A stretch of DNA of 64,000 nt, from NCBI RefSeq assembly GCF_900106515.1, contig NZ_FNWF01000003.1, forward strand, positions 992,001 through 1,056,000. Reading direction: 5' to 3'. Positions 34,828-44,149 of this stretch are shown one piece after another. The position numbers and the translations under genes are program-made. This DNA is from Peptoniphilus lacydonensis (GTDB taxonomy: Bacteria; Bacillota; Clostridia; Tissierellales; Peptoniphilaceae). The notes under the pieces were generated by a model, which saw nothing but the letters and a program-made list of their open reading frames with translations, ran no database searches and had not been told where the DNA came from. Every line of letters starts with the position of its first letter. Within the stretch, counting starts at the first letter, position 1.

Positions 34828-36027
34828 ATGAAAAAGAAGAGTATTTTTTTAATAATAATTTTATTATTTTTAGGAATTTTTGCTGAATTTAGATTTAGAC
34901 ATTATCCAAAAAAAATTGTTGCTGAAGTTTTATATACAATTGATGATAGGATTTTTGACTTTGCAGATAATTATTTTGAGAAAGTCGGAGTAAGGGATAT
35001 TTTTTATAAAGTTAAAAGTACAGGCGATTATGGAATAAGATTGAGTGCAAAAAAAACAAGTGGTGATAAATTAAACATAATAGATTTTGAAAGTGCTACT
35101 AATAAATCGAGGTATTTTCTAAAAAGAGTGGAAAGAGATAATAAGGTAAAGAAATCTGGAGAAAAAATTGTAAATAACAATGTTTATTTGTATTTGCCAT
35201 ATATTTCGGAAAAAACTTTATTTGTGGATAGGAATACAATGTTAAGCCTTTCTGAGGATTCAGACGCACTAAAAGATTTAGGGTATGATATAAATAACGA
35301 AAAATTATTTGCACCGCCAGTTTCTTTTTCTGAAAAAAATACAGAATTAAAAAAATATGTCAAAAAAGAATGGACAAAGATTATAAGAACTACTAGAGTT
35401 AAAAATATTTCAGAAAATAAATTTGAAGTGAAAGTTAAGTCAAAAGATCTTCAAAACTTAATGAAAAAAACAAAAGAATTTTACTCTCTAGAAGATAACT
35501 TTTTTTATAACTATTATTTGACTAGAATTTTGGAAAGAGAATTTGCAAATATTTCTCACGATTTGAAAAACAGAAAAAATATTATTTTTTACCTGGAAAC
35601 AGATGAAGATTCTGATTTATTTAAAATGCACTCAGAAGACAATCGCTATACTTTAATAATTGGAGATACCCTTGAGCTTAGAGTTCCAAATAGGTATATT
35701 TATGTGGAAAGAGAAGAAAATGAAAAATTAAATACAATAAAAGGAAAAATTGACGACAGAAATTTCAGGATGAGCTATTACCCTGAGGAAAAGAAATTAA
35801 TATATCACGATGAAAAGATGAAGTTTGAATCTAGAATTTTTGATTTGACAAGGGCAAAGAGTTTTAAAGTTATATCAGACATAGAAGGTTCAAAATTTAG
35901 AAAGCTAAATTTTAATTTTTATACAGTTCCCAAAAAGATTGAGAAGGAAAGTGATTATATTGAAATTTTAAAATTAGATAGAGATGATTGGCAAAATTTA
36001 ATAAAAGGTGAAGAAAATGAAAAATGA
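34828..36027 (+). CDS. Uncharacterised membrane-anchored extracytoplasmic protein
   Basis: A 399-residue protein with an N-terminal signal-anchor (KKKSIFLIIILLFLGIFA, residues 2-19) and a hydrophilic, Lys/Glu-rich exported remainder. No known domain is recognised; the middle (about 170-235) looks helical and residues 265-395 look strand-rich. It overlaps the ClC antiporter gene by 11 bp and precedes it, so co-expression is expected. A role in the envelope or with the transporter is a guess from position only. Confidence 0.6.
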   Translation: MKKKSIFLIIILLFLGIFAEFRFRHYPKKIVAEVLYTIDDRIFDFADNYFEKVGVRDIFYKVKSTGDYGIRLSAKKTSGDKLNIIDFESATNKSRYFLKRVERDNKVKKSGEKIVNNNVYLYLPYISEKTLFVDRNTMLSLSEDSDALKDLGYDINNEKLFAPPVSFSEKNTELKKYVKKEWTKIIRTTRVKNISENKFEVKVKSKDLQNLMKKTKEFYSLEDNFFYNYYLTRILEREFANISHDLKNRKNIIFYLETDEDSDLFKMHSEDNRYTLIIGDTLELRVPNRYIYVEREENEKLNTIKGKIDDRNFRMSYYPEEKKLIYHDEKMKFESRIFDLTRAKSFKVISDIEGSKFRKLNFNFYTVPKKIEKESDYIEILKLDRDDWQNLIKGEENEK

Positions 36028-37543
36028 TTTTAATAAAAAAGAAAAATTAATATTTAGAATTTTAATTGATTCCATTATAGTGGGGACATTCGCAGGACTT
36101 TTCTCTGTGATGTACAGATTTGTAATTTCAAAAATGGATTATTGCAGAGGGCTTTTATATAGAGATTTTAATTTTAAATCATTATTTATTTTAATACTTT
36201 TAGCAATTATTATTTCATTTATTATTTATAAATTGCTTAAATGGGCGCCATTATCTGGTGGAAGCGGGATTCCACAAATACGAGGAGAAATTCTTGGGAA
36301 GTTTAATATGGACGAAGTGCCAACGCTTTTATCAAAAGTTTTAGGAGGAGGGCTTGGAAATCTAATGGGATTTTCTCTTGGAAGAGAGGGGCCATCAATC
36401 CAAATGGGTGGTGCATCTGCAAAATATATTGGCAAGATGTTAAAAAGACCTCCTGATGAAGTAAAATATATGATAACAGCAGGAGCAGCAGCAGGACTTG
36501 CAGCAGCATTTAATGCACCAATGGCAGGGTGCATATTTGCCATAGAAGAATTGCATAAAACTTATTCGAGATATGTACTATTGCCAGCACTTATTGCTTC
36601 AATTGTTGCAAATTATGTTTCCTTTGTAATAATGGGAGCAGAAACTTCTTTTTCTTTTTTTGTAACAAAGTCACTTCCCATGAAATTTATGTGGATTGCA
36701 ATATTAATTGGAATTTTGACGGGATTAATTGGCGGCATTTACAATTTTTTTATTACAAAATTTCAGGACTTATTTAAAAAGATAAATTCAAAAGTTTTAA
36801 AATTCACACTTTTAATGGGAGTTACAATTGCAATTGGATTTATATTTATTGAAGGAACAGGCGGAGGACATAACCTTCTTGAAAAGATGGCAGAGGGAAG
36901 ATTTTCTGTAAAATATATTTTAATTATTTTAATAGTAAAATTATTTTACACAACTTTTTGTTATGGTTCGGGAGTACAAGGGGGAATTTTTCTACCAGTT
37001 CTTGTAATAGGAGGATCTTGCGGTGCTATTATTTTTGCAATCGTAGATAAAACTTTTGGATTTGAAGATTACTACATCAATTTTATAATTCTGGGTATGA
37101 GCGGAATTTTGGCATCAGTTGTTAGAAGTCCAATTCTTTCAATAATTTTAGTATCGGAGATGACCTCTACATTTGAGCACTTAATTGCACTTTCTGTGGT
37201 TGTAATAGTTTCCTATTATGTAGCAGAATTTTTAAAAGTTGCTCCAATCTATGACACATTATTTGAAAGGCAATTAGATGACAAAAATTTATTAAGTCCA
37301 AAGGAGAGAGAACTTGGCAATTATTCAATTTTTGAATATGCAATAACAGATGACCTAAATGTAATAGGTAAAAGTCTTCGAGAAATAAATTTTCCAAAAC
37401 ACTTAATAATTATTTCAATTGAAAGAGATGGAGTAGATATAGTTCCAACAGCAGATGATGTAATATTACTTGGCGATAAGATAACTATCCTTATAAATTC
37501 AGAAGATGCTCTTGAGATAGATGAATTTTTTAAAAAAGAATGA
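36017..37543 (+). CDS. ClC-family H+/Cl- antiporter with RCK-C domain
   Basis: A 508-residue channel-fold protein; ATG 36017 has AAAGGTG upstream. It carries the three ClC filter motifs: GSGIPQ near residue 81, GREGP near 121 with the external gating Glu, and GSGVQGGIFLPVL near 319. FAIEELHKTY near 175 retains the internal proton Glu of exchangers, so proton/chloride exchange is expected instead of a passive channel. The last 80 residues resemble a TrkA-C (RCK_C) ligand domain, where exchangers in higher organisms have CBS pairs. The filter is chloride-like, not the fluoride CLC-F type. Confidence 0.9.
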   Translation: MKNDFNKKEKLIFRILIDSIIVGTFAGLFSVMYRFVISKMDYCRGLLYRDFNFKSLFILILLAIIISFIIYKLLKWAPLSGGSGIPQIRGEILGKFNMDEVPTLLSKVLGGGLGNLMGFSLGREGPSIQMGGASAKYIGKMLKRPPDEVKYMITAGAAAGLAAAFNAPMAGCIFAIEELHKTYSRYVLLPALIASIVANYVSFVIMGAETSFSFFVTKSLPMKFMWIAILIGILTGLIGGIYNFFITKFQDLFKKINSKVLKFTLLMGVTIAIGFIFIEGTGGGHNLLEKMAEGRFSVKYILIILIVKLFYTTFCYGSGVQGGIFLPVLVIGGSCGAIIFAIVDKTFGFEDYYINFIILGMSGILASVVRSPILSIILVSEMTSTFEHLIALSVVVIVSYYVAEFLKVAPIYDTLFERQLDDKNLLSPKERELGNYSIFEYAITDDLNVIGKSLREINFPKHLIIISIERDGVDIVPTADDVILLGDKITILINSEDALEIDEFFKKE

Positions 37544-37599
37544 ATTACTTATAAAAAAATTTGTATGGTTAAGAGAGATAGAAAAGAATAAAAATTTTT

Positions 37600-37633
37600 A
37601 CTAGAGTTGAAATATCAATTCTAGTATTTTTTT
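37600..37633 (+). terminator. Rho-independent terminator after ClC gene
   Basis: ACTAGAGTTGA at 37600-37610 pairs with TCAATTCTAGT at 37615-37625 (one wobble), followed by a T-run. Confidence 0.9.
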
Positions 37634-37669
37634 GCAATAAAAAATCTCACCCTCAGATGAGATTAAAAA

Positions 37670-38020
37670 TTATAAATTTTCTAAATATTTTTTTACTTGT
37701 GGGCCTATGAAAGCTTTTTTATCTGTTAAGAGAATAGGCCTTTTGACAAGCATACCATCAGTTGAAAGAAGTTCATAGATTTCGTCATCTGTCATGCTCT
37801 TCTTTTTATCTTTTAGTCCAAGTTCTCTGTATCTTACTCCACTTGAATTAAAGAGCTTATAAATATCAATGTCTGCTTTTTCTTTTATATTTTTTAGTTC
37901 AATTTTCGACAAAAGATCTTTGTCAATTTCTCTATAGTTATAAGAAATGTTTTTTTCTTCTAATAGTTTTTCTATATTTTTACAAGTACTGCACTTTTTG
38001 TATCCAATTAATGTGTTCAT
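37670..38020 (-). CDS. ArsC/Spx-family thioredoxin-fold protein
   Basis: A 116-residue protein with CSTC at residues 10-13, the CxxC of Spx/MgsR/YffB-type members, and KRPILLTDKKAFIGP near 93-107, the usual Arg-Pro region. Bacterial arsenate reductases of this fold use a single Cys, and Spx proteins bind RNA polymerase under disulfide stress. The exact class cannot be fixed: the sequence is as short as YffB-type proteins and lacks the longer Spx C-terminus. It is monocistronic with its own RBS (AGGAGG). Confidence 0.82.
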   Translation of the reverse strand: MNTLIGYKKCSTCKNIEKLLEEKNISYNYREIDKDLLSKIELKNIKEKADIDIYKLFNSSGVRYRELGLKDKKKSMTDDEIYELLSTDGMLVKRPILLTDKKAFIGPQVKKYLENL

Positions 38021-38249
38021 TTTGCCTCCTTTGACTTAAAATTATTATACTATAAAAATTAGTAAAATAATTTAAAAAATTTTTATAAAAAGTGTTTTAA
38101 AATTATTTTACAGGGTATTATATTAATACCAGATAAGATTAATTGATTAGTAAATAGAAATTTAGATTTACGATTCTTATTTGGAGAAGCTTGACAATTC
38201 CATCCAATTAAAAGTAAAAATGTTTTTGATTTTTTTAAATTTACAAATT

Positions 38250-38278
38250 TTGACTTAAAATGCCAAAGTTTTTATATA
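38250..38278 (+). promoter_or_regulatory. Promoter in gene-free region
   Basis: TTGACT at 38250-38255 and TATATA at 38273-38278 with a 17-bp spacer; a plus-strand terminator follows about 250 bp downstream, with no ORF between. Confidence 0.5.
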
Positions 38279-38284
38279 AATCGA

Positions 38285-38536
38285 ATAGTTTTAACGAATG
38301 AATAGGAAGATTTTATTAATTTGCGAGTAAGTTTAGTAAGAAAAATTACTTTTAGTATTTTTATAATGAGCACAAAGTCTTAGAGTTTGGGACTTTGGAC
38401 AATGTAAATTTATAAGATGCTTTAGTAAAATAAGATATAGGTGATAGACGTGATTGAACCAAAAAGTAATCATTGGATGGAATTGGGTTTCTAAAAAAGA
38501 ATGTCTTACGATGAAAAGTGGAGGCATTCTTTTTTT
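38285..38536 (+). ncRNA. Candidate small RNA of about 250 nt
   Basis: The stretch between a plausible promoter and a terminator is non-coding. It has a 7-bp hairpin (CAAAGTC at 38373-38379 with GACTTTG at 38391-38397). One arm of the long-range 14-bp inverted repeat (38472-38485) lies inside it; the other arm is upstream of the promoter. I see no match to 6S RNA, tmRNA, SRP RNA or RNase P. Confidence 0.35.
38499..38536 (+). terminator. Terminator ending the candidate small RNA
   Basis: GAATGTCTT at 38499-38507 pairs with GTGGAGGCATTC (38518-38529, with wobble), followed by at least six T. Confidence 0.7.
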
Positions 38537-38609
38537 GTGCAATTTTACCTTTTTATAGAGTTTACTGCAATTAATTTTTAAGAATTTAAGTATTATTTAA
38601 CATTTTTAA

Positions 38610-38644
38610 GAAAAAAATCGCCACGAGATAAAACCGTGACGATT
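38610..38644 (-). terminator. Terminator after FprA flavoprotein gene
   Basis: On the minus strand AATCGTCACG (38644-38635) pairs with CGTGGCGATT (38625-38616), followed by a T-run. Confidence 0.88.
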
Positions 38645-38658
38645 AAAATTATTAAAAT

Positions 38659-39864
38659 TTATTTTTCTAAAATTTTTGCAGCCATTTCTTCACCAAATTC
38701 AATTAGTTTTTTAATTTCTTCATCAGTTGCTGCACCTTGAATTTCAAGTTGAGTGTCTAGCACATCATACTTTCCTTCTTCCATATATTTTTTTAGATTT
38801 TTAAGAGCACCGCCGCTCCATGAATAAGATCCAAAGATTCCCCAATAATTATTTTTCATTCTTTGGTGAGAAACTTCTGTCAAAAAATAATCCATTGGTG
38901 GGAATAAGTTGTTGTCATAAGAGCATGAACCAAGTATTACTCCCTTGTATCTCCAAATATCTGATAGAAGGTAAGAGAAAGGAGTTTTTGTTATATCTCT
39001 CACTTTTATATTTTTAAGACCGCCTTGTGAAAGTCCTCTTGCAACAGCTTCTGCCATTGTTTCTGTATTACCATACATTGATCCATATATTACAACACAG
39101 CCATCAATTGTTTCTTGATTTGCAAGAGATGTGTAAATGTCAGTTATTTTTTTGGGGTTATCTCTCCAAATTGGACCATGAACTGGACAAATTAATTCAA
39201 TATCAAGTCCGCCCAAATTATTTAATGCTTTAAGTGCTTGGGAAGAATATTTCCCAACAATATTTATAAAGTATCTAGTGGTTTCTTCGAGATAGTATGC
39301 GTCGTATTCAATTTGATCATCAAAAATACCACCGTCAAGTGTTCCAAATCCACCAAATATATCTTGTGAGAAAAGTGTCTTTGTTGCTTCTTCATAAGTT
39401 ACCATGGATTCGGGCCAGTGAACCATTGGTGTCATGTGGAAAGTAAATTTTCTATTTCCTAGTTCAAGAGTTTCTCCATTTTTTACTTCTAGTATGTTGT
39501 CCTTAATTTCGTAGAAATTATTTAACATTGCAACAGCTTTTTTATTTGTTACAAGTTTTGCATCAGGATAAATTTCTAAGATTGATTTTATTGAAGATGA
39601 ATGATCAGGTTCCATATGGTTTATTACGATGTAATCAATTTTTTCATCTTCTCCAATAATTTCATTTATCTTTTCAACATAAGCTTCAGTAGTATTTGCT
39701 CTTACAAGATCTACGATAATATTTTTTTCGCCTTTAACTAAATAAGAATTGTAAGCAACTCCCTTTGGGAGTGGCCACATCCCTTCAAATAGTTCAGTTT
39801 TTCTATCATTTGTCCCTATAAAATAAATATCATCTTTAATAGGTACTGACAATAAGTTTTCCAT
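38659..39864 (-). CDS. FprA-type flavodiiron protein
   Basis: A 401-residue A-type flavoprotein. The N-terminal metallo-beta-lactamase domain carries diiron ligands in NHMEPDHSS near residue 79-87, HWPES near 147 and SQDIFGGFG near 165. The C-terminal flavodoxin domain starts with IYGSMYGNTETMAEA near 260 and binds FMN. These enzymes reduce O2 to water (and often NO), protecting strict anaerobes. No rubredoxin gene is adjacent, so the electron donor lies elsewhere. Good RBS (AAGGAGG) before ATG at 39864; own terminator at 38610. Confidence 0.92.
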   Translation of the reverse strand: MENLLSVPIKDDIYFIGTNDRKTELFEGMWPLPKGVAYNSYLVKGEKNIIVDLVRANTTEAYVEKINEIIGEDEKIDYIVINHMEPDHSSSIKSILEIYPDAKLVTNKKAVAMLNNFYEIKDNILEVKNGETLELGNRKFTFHMTPMVHWPESMVTYEEATKTLFSQDIFGGFGTLDGGIFDDQIEYDAYYLEETTRYFINIVGKYSSQALKALNNLGGLDIELICPVHGPIWRDNPKKITDIYTSLANQETIDGCVVIYGSMYGNTETMAEAVARGLSQGGLKNIKVRDITKTPFSYLLSDIWRYKGVILGSCSYDNNLFPPMDYFLTEVSHQRMKNNYWGIFGSYSWSGGALKNLKKYMEEGKYDVLDTQLEIQGAATDEEIKKLIEFGEEMAAKILEK

Positions 39865-39882
39865 TAAATCCTCCTTATATTT

Positions 39883-40647
39883 TTATAATTTTATTTTTAA
39901 TTCAACAGGGCAGTGGTCAGATCCCATAACTTCCTGATGAATTTTTGCATCAACTAAATGTTTTTCTAGACCTTCTGAAACTACAAAGTAATCAATTCTC
40001 CAGCCTACATTTCTTTCTCTTGATTTTGCAAAGTAGCTCCACCAAGAATATTCATCTTTTAAATCTGGATAGAAATATCTAAAAGTATCTATATATCCAT
40101 TTTTCAAAAGTTCTGTAAATTTTTCTCTTTCCTCATCAGTAAATCCAGCTGATTTTCTATTAGTAGAAGGATTTGCAAGGTCGATCTCCTTGTGGGCAAC
40201 ATTTAAGTCGCCACAAAGAATTACTTCTTTATTTTTTCTAAGTTCATTTAAATAATTTCTAAAATCATCTTCCCAAACTTGTCTGTAATCTAGTCTTTCG
40301 AGTTTTCTCTTTGAGTTAGGAGTATAACAAGTTACAAAATAAAAATTTTCAAACTCCAGAGTAATAACTCGTCCTTCCTTGTCGTGTTCATCTATTCCAA
40401 TTCCATAATTGACAGAGATAGGTTCTTTTTTTGAGAAAATTGCTGTACCAGAATAGCCTTTTTTTTCTGCATAATTGTAAAATTCATAGTAATGGGGAAG
40501 GTCCATTTCAATTTGTCCCTCTTGAAGTTTTATCTCTTGGAGTGCAAATAAATCTGCGTCAAGTTTTTTAAATTCATCCATAAAACCTTTTTTGACAACA
40601 GCACGAAGTCCGTTTACATTCCAAGAAATCATCTTAATCTCTTCCAT
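39883..40647 (-). CDS. xth: Exodeoxyribonuclease III
   Basis: A 254-residue AP endonuclease/exonuclease of the ExoIII family. Motifs in order: MISWNVNGLRA near residue 6, LQEIKL near 36 with the metal-binding Glu, CGDLNVAHKEIDLANP near 145-160 (active-site Asp/Asn), and GSDHCPVELKI at the C-terminus (catalytic His). It repairs abasic sites. It starts at ATG 40647 (minus) behind AGGAGGAG, 8 bp after the TtcA-like gene, so the two are probably co-transcribed. Confidence 0.93.
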   Translation of the reverse strand: MEEIKMISWNVNGLRAVVKKGFMDEFKKLDADLFALQEIKLQEGQIEMDLPHYYEFYNYAEKKGYSGTAIFSKKEPISVNYGIGIDEHDKEGRVITLEFENFYFVTCYTPNSKRKLERLDYRQVWEDDFRNYLNELRKNKEVILCGDLNVAHKEIDLANPSTNRKSAGFTDEEREKFTELLKNGYIDTFRYFYPDLKDEYSWWSYFAKSRERNVGWRIDYFVVSEGLEKHLVDAKIHQEVMGSDHCPVELKIKL

Positions 40648-40655
40648 ATCTCCTC

Positions 40656-41474
40656 CTAATAAAATTCTAAAAAGTCGTGTCTTTCGCCCTTTTCCTTATA
40701 CCCTAAGATTTGTTCCATATTTACATTTTCAGTAGCACGAAGAATATTTATGTCAACATTTTTATTTTCCTTTTTTAATTCTTCAATTAAATCTTTTATA
40801 AAAAATCTTTTGTTACCTGACTTTTTCTTTGTGACAGTACAGGCACAGTCAAGAGCAGATAGTCCAGTTGATTTCATAAATCTAATTATAGCTTCTTCTC
40901 TAACTAGATACATTGGTCTTATTAACTCAATGCCCTCAAAATTTTTTGATTTTAATTTTGGCATCATAGTTTTAAAATCGCCAGCATAAATAATATTTAA
41001 CATCACAGTTTCTATTACATCGTCAAAGTGATGACCAAGGGCAAGTTTGTTGCAGCCAAGTTCTTGAGCTCTATTGTATAGATTGCCACGACGCATTCTC
41101 GCACACATATAACAAGGAGATCCGCCATCTGACATTTTTTCTGCAACAGAAAAGACATCTGAATTGTGAATTTTTACTGGGATCCCAAGTTTTTCGCAGT
41201 TAAATTCCAATCTTTCTCTATTTTCAGGAAGATAACCTGGGTCCATTGTAATAAATTCAAGCTCAAAGGGAACCTTGTTGTGCTTTTTTAATTCTTGCAA
41301 AAGTTTTGCAAGAGTAAGAGAATCTTTTCCGCCAGAAATTGCAACTGCAATTTTATCTCCTGGACTTATTAGTTCGTATTTATTAACTCCTTGCACAAAT
41401 TTTTTATAAACATCTCTTCTATAAGTTTTTATAAGAGACCTTTCAATGTCCACAGTACTCTTAATTGTATTCAA
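40656..41474 (-). CDS. TtcA/TilS-type ATP pyrophosphatase (tRNA thiolation)
   Basis: A 272-residue PP-loop protein. The ATP-binding motif ISGGKDS is near residue 46-52; PCYMCARMRRG near 120 supplies the CxxC cluster ligands, and SALDCACTVTKKKSGNKR near 208 the third cysteine. This is the TtcA pattern of iron-sulfur-dependent 2-thiolation of tRNA cytidine-32. Firmicute homologues are often annotated only as 'tRNA 2-thiocytidine biosynthesis protein', so the exact substrate is not proven. First gene of a unit with xth. Confidence 0.83.
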   Translation of the reverse strand: MNTIKSTVDIERSLIKTYRRDVYKKFVQGVNKYELISPGDKIAVAISGGKDSLTLAKLLQELKKHNKVPFELEFITMDPGYLPENRERLEFNCEKLGIPVKIHNSDVFSVAEKMSDGGSPCYMCARMRRGNLYNRAQELGCNKLALGHHFDDVIETVMLNIIYAGDFKTMMPKLKSKNFEGIELIRPMYLVREEAIIRFMKSTGLSALDCACTVTKKKSGNKRFFIKDLIEELKKENKNVDINILRATENVNMEQILGYKEKGERHDFLEFY

Positions 41475-41777
41475 AAATTATTTCACCTTTACCAATCTAA
41501 TTTTATTATAACACAGTTATTTACTATTTTTTAGACTAAATCGATTTTATAAGTTTAACGTAAAAATTTTAAAAATAAAGACTATTTAAAAACTTTTCGT
41601 TTAAAAATTATAACACAAGAAATGTTTTCTAAAAATAATATTAAAAGTAGAAAACTCTGCTATAAAACTCTGCTATAAAGGGATTAAATTATAAAAAAGT
41701 TACTCTTTGTGTTATAATTTATTTAATTAATTAAGAACTTAGCAAGTCGAAGAAAAAAAGAAGGAAGTAAAGTAAAA
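41475..41777. other. Divergent intergenic region with 13-bp tandem repeat
   Basis: AAAACTCTGCTAT occurs twice in tandem at 41651-41663 and 41664-41676. A TATAAT at 41713-41718 could be the -10 of the nicotinate phosphoribosyltransferase gene. Nothing else is recognised; I see no NiaR-type site. Confidence 0.5.
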
Positions 41778-43232
41778 ATGGTAAATTATAATGTAAAGAA
41801 AAATTTCACACTTCTTGTAGATTTTTATGAACTAACAATGGCAAATGGATTTTTTCAAGAAGAAATGAGAAATAAGATTGTAATATTTGATATGTTTTTT
41901 AGAGAGGTGCCTGATAACGGACAGTACACGATTGTTGCAGGACTTGAACAATTAATTGAATACATGGAAAATCTTCATTTTTCAGAAGAAGATATTGAAT
42001 TTTTGAGAGAAAAAAATATTTTTGTTGAAGAATTTTTGGATTATTTGAGAGATTTTAAATTTGAATGCGACGTGTGGGCAATGCCAGAGGGAACTCTTGC
42101 TTTTCCTGAAGAACCACTACTCACAGTTAAAGGTCCTGCCATCCAAGCACAAATGCTTGAAACTATGGTGCTTTTGACAATAAATCATCAGTCAATGATT
42201 GCGACAAAGGCAAGTAGGATTGTAAGACAAGCAAAAGGAAGACCAGTTGTGGAATTTGGTTCGAGGAGGGCACAAGGTTATTCTGCTGCAAATTTAGGCG
42301 CAAGAGCTGCATACATTGGAGGATGTGCTGGCACTGCAAATACTCTTTCAGACAAAATGTTTGGAGTTCCAGCTCTTGGAACAATGGCACATTCTTGGGT
42401 TCAAATGTTTGACACAGAATTAGAAGCTTTTAGAGCCTTTGCAAGAGTTTATCCAGACAATTGTCTTCTTTTGGTAGACACTTATGACACTTTAAAAGAA
42501 GGTGTGCCAAATGCAATAAAGATTTTTGATGAAGAAGTTGTTCCAAGAGGATTTAGACCTAAGGGAATTAGAATTGATTCTGGAGATATAACCTATATAT
42601 CTAATAAGGCGAGAAAAATGTTAGATGATGCAGGTTATCCAGATGCACAAATTATGGCTTCAAATTCTCTTGATGAATTTACAATAAGAAATATTTTACA
42701 TCAAGGGGCTAAGATAGATTCCTTTGGAGTTGGAGAAAGACTTATAACTTCAAAGTCATCGCCAGTTTTTGGAGGAGTATATAAACTTGCTGCCACAGTA
42801 AATGATGGTGGAGAAATCATTCCAAAAATAAAGATCTCTGAAAATGTTACAAAAATAACTACTCCTGGATTTAAAGAACTTTATAGATTTTATGACAAAG
42901 AAAGTAAAAAGGCAATGGCAGATGTTATTGCATTAAGAGAAGAAGAAATCCCAGAAAATAATTATGAAATTTTCCATCCAGTTTATACATGGAAGAGAAA
43001 AACTTTGGAAAATTATGATGTTAAAAAAGTTTTAGTTCAAATTTACGAAAAGGGAGAACTAGTATATAATCTTCCAAGTCTTGAAGAAATAAAACAAAAA
43101 GCAGAAATGGAACTTGACACTCTTTGGAGTGAAACAAAAAGACTTGACAATCCAAATGAATATATTGTGGACTTGTCAGAAAAACTTTGGGAAGTTAAGA
43201 GTACATTGTTAAAGAAACATGGGAAGAACTAA
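41778..43232 (+). CDS. pncB: Nicotinate phosphoribosyltransferase
   Basis: A 484-residue enzyme that makes nicotinate mononucleotide from nicotinate and PRPP in NAD salvage. Family features are clear: N-terminal LLVDFYELTMANGFF, VEFGSRRAQGYSAANLGARAAYIGG near 158-182, GTMAHSWVQMF near 201 with the phosphorylated-His region, and RIDSGDITYISNKARKMLDDAGY near 266. The length is the Gram-positive long type. Starts at ATG 41778 after AAGGAAG. The radical SAM gene follows by 30 bp and may be in the same unit. Confidence 0.93.
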   Translation: MVNYNVKKNFTLLVDFYELTMANGFFQEEMRNKIVIFDMFFREVPDNGQYTIVAGLEQLIEYMENLHFSEEDIEFLREKNIFVEEFLDYLRDFKFECDVWAMPEGTLAFPEEPLLTVKGPAIQAQMLETMVLLTINHQSMIATKASRIVRQAKGRPVVEFGSRRAQGYSAANLGARAAYIGGCAGTANTLSDKMFGVPALGTMAHSWVQMFDTELEAFRAFARVYPDNCLLLVDTYDTLKEGVPNAIKIFDEEVVPRGFRPKGIRIDSGDITYISNKARKMLDDAGYPDAQIMASNSLDEFTIRNILHQGAKIDSFGVGERLITSKSSPVFGGVYKLAATVNDGGEIIPKIKISENVTKITTPGFKELYRFYDKESKKAMADVIALREEEIPENNYEIFHPVYTWKRKTLENYDVKKVLVQIYEKGELVYNLPSLEEIKQKAEMELDTLWSETKRLDNPNEYIVDLSEKLWEVKSTLLKKHGKN

Positions 43233-43262
43233 TTTATAAATTAAAAATAGAAGGGAAGAAAT

Positions 43263-44129
43263 ATGCAGTACTACGGAAATGTTTTTAGACCACCAAGTGA
43301 AGCAAGATCTCTTATAGTTCAAGCTACAGTTGGTTGTTCGCACAACAATTGCACATTTTGTTACATGTATAAAGATGATGATTTTAGAGTAAGACCACTA
43401 GAAGAAATAGAAAAAGATTTAGTGGAGATGAGTGCTTATAAAGATTATTTTGAGAGAATTTTTTTGGCAGATGGAGATGCTTTAGTATTAAAGACAGAGG
43501 ATTTGTTAGAAATTTTAAAGACTATTAAAGAATATTTTCCAGATGTGAATAGAGTTTCATCCTATGCTACAGCTAAGGATATAAATAGAAAATCTCTTGG
43601 AGATTTGAAAAAGTTAAGAGATGCAGGACTTGAAATGCTCTATATTGGTTTTGAAACTGGAGATGAAGATCTTTTAAAAAAAATTCAAAAAGGTATAACC
43701 TATGAGGAATATGTATCTGCAATGAAAAAGGCAAAAGAAGCAGGTTTTAAAACTTCTGTTACAATTATTGCAGGACTTGGTGGAGTAGATGGCATAGAAA
43801 AAAATGCAATAGGAACTGCAAAACTTGTTTCAGAAACTAAGCCAGATTTCTTAGGTTATCTGACAATGAGGGTTTATAAAAATACACCTCTTTATAAAGA
43901 TTATATTTCTGGGGATTTCAAAATGCCAGATGCAGGAGAAATTTTGGAAGAAATGAAAATATTTTTGGAACACGTTGATTCTGAGGGAACAGTTTTTAGG
44001 TCCAATCACGCTTCAAATTATGTACTCCTTGCAGGAAATTTAAATGAGGACAGAAAAGCTCTTATAGGTGCAATAGAAAAAACTTTGAAAAAGAAAAATT
44101 TTAGACCTGATGTTTTGAGAGGGTTCTAA
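43263..44129 (+). CDS. Radical SAM protein (CX4CX2C subgroup)
   Basis: A 288-residue protein consisting of little more than the radical SAM core. The cluster cysteines are Cys25, Cys30 and Cys33 in GCSHNNCTFCYMYKDDDFRVR, the wider CX4CX2C spacing found in a common uncharacterised subgroup related to YgiQ and Elp3-like cores. SAM-binding strands include IFLADGDALVL near 63 and YIGFETGDEDLL near 128. Substrate unknown. It follows pncB closely and precedes a hypothetical gene by 20 bp. Confidence 0.82.
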   Translation: MQYYGNVFRPPSEARSLIVQATVGCSHNNCTFCYMYKDDDFRVRPLEEIEKDLVEMSAYKDYFERIFLADGDALVLKTEDLLEILKTIKEYFPDVNRVSSYATAKDINRKSLGDLKKLRDAGLEMLYIGFETGDEDLLKKIQKGITYEEYVSAMKKAKEAGFKTSVTIIAGLGGVDGIEKNAIGTAKLVSETKPDFLGYLTMRVYKNTPLYKDYISGDFKMPDAGEILEEMKIFLEHVDSEGTVFRSNHASNYVLLAGNLNEDRKALIGAIEKTLKKKNFRPDVLRGF

Positions 44130-44149
44130 ATAATTTTAAGGAGGGCAAA

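Larger units (their letters stand above)
38021..38658. other. 640-bp gene-free region with RNA-gene-like structure
   Basis: No credible ORF. It holds the promoter at 38250, a perfect 14-bp inverted repeat (38195-38208 and 38472-38485), an internal hairpin (38373-38397) and two opposed terminators (38499-38536 plus, 38610-38644 minus). Confidence 0.6.

Noticed and set aside
38333-38542. 69-codon minus-strand ORF in the gene-free region
   Set aside because: No ribosome site, unusual composition, and it overlaps the plus-strand terminator.
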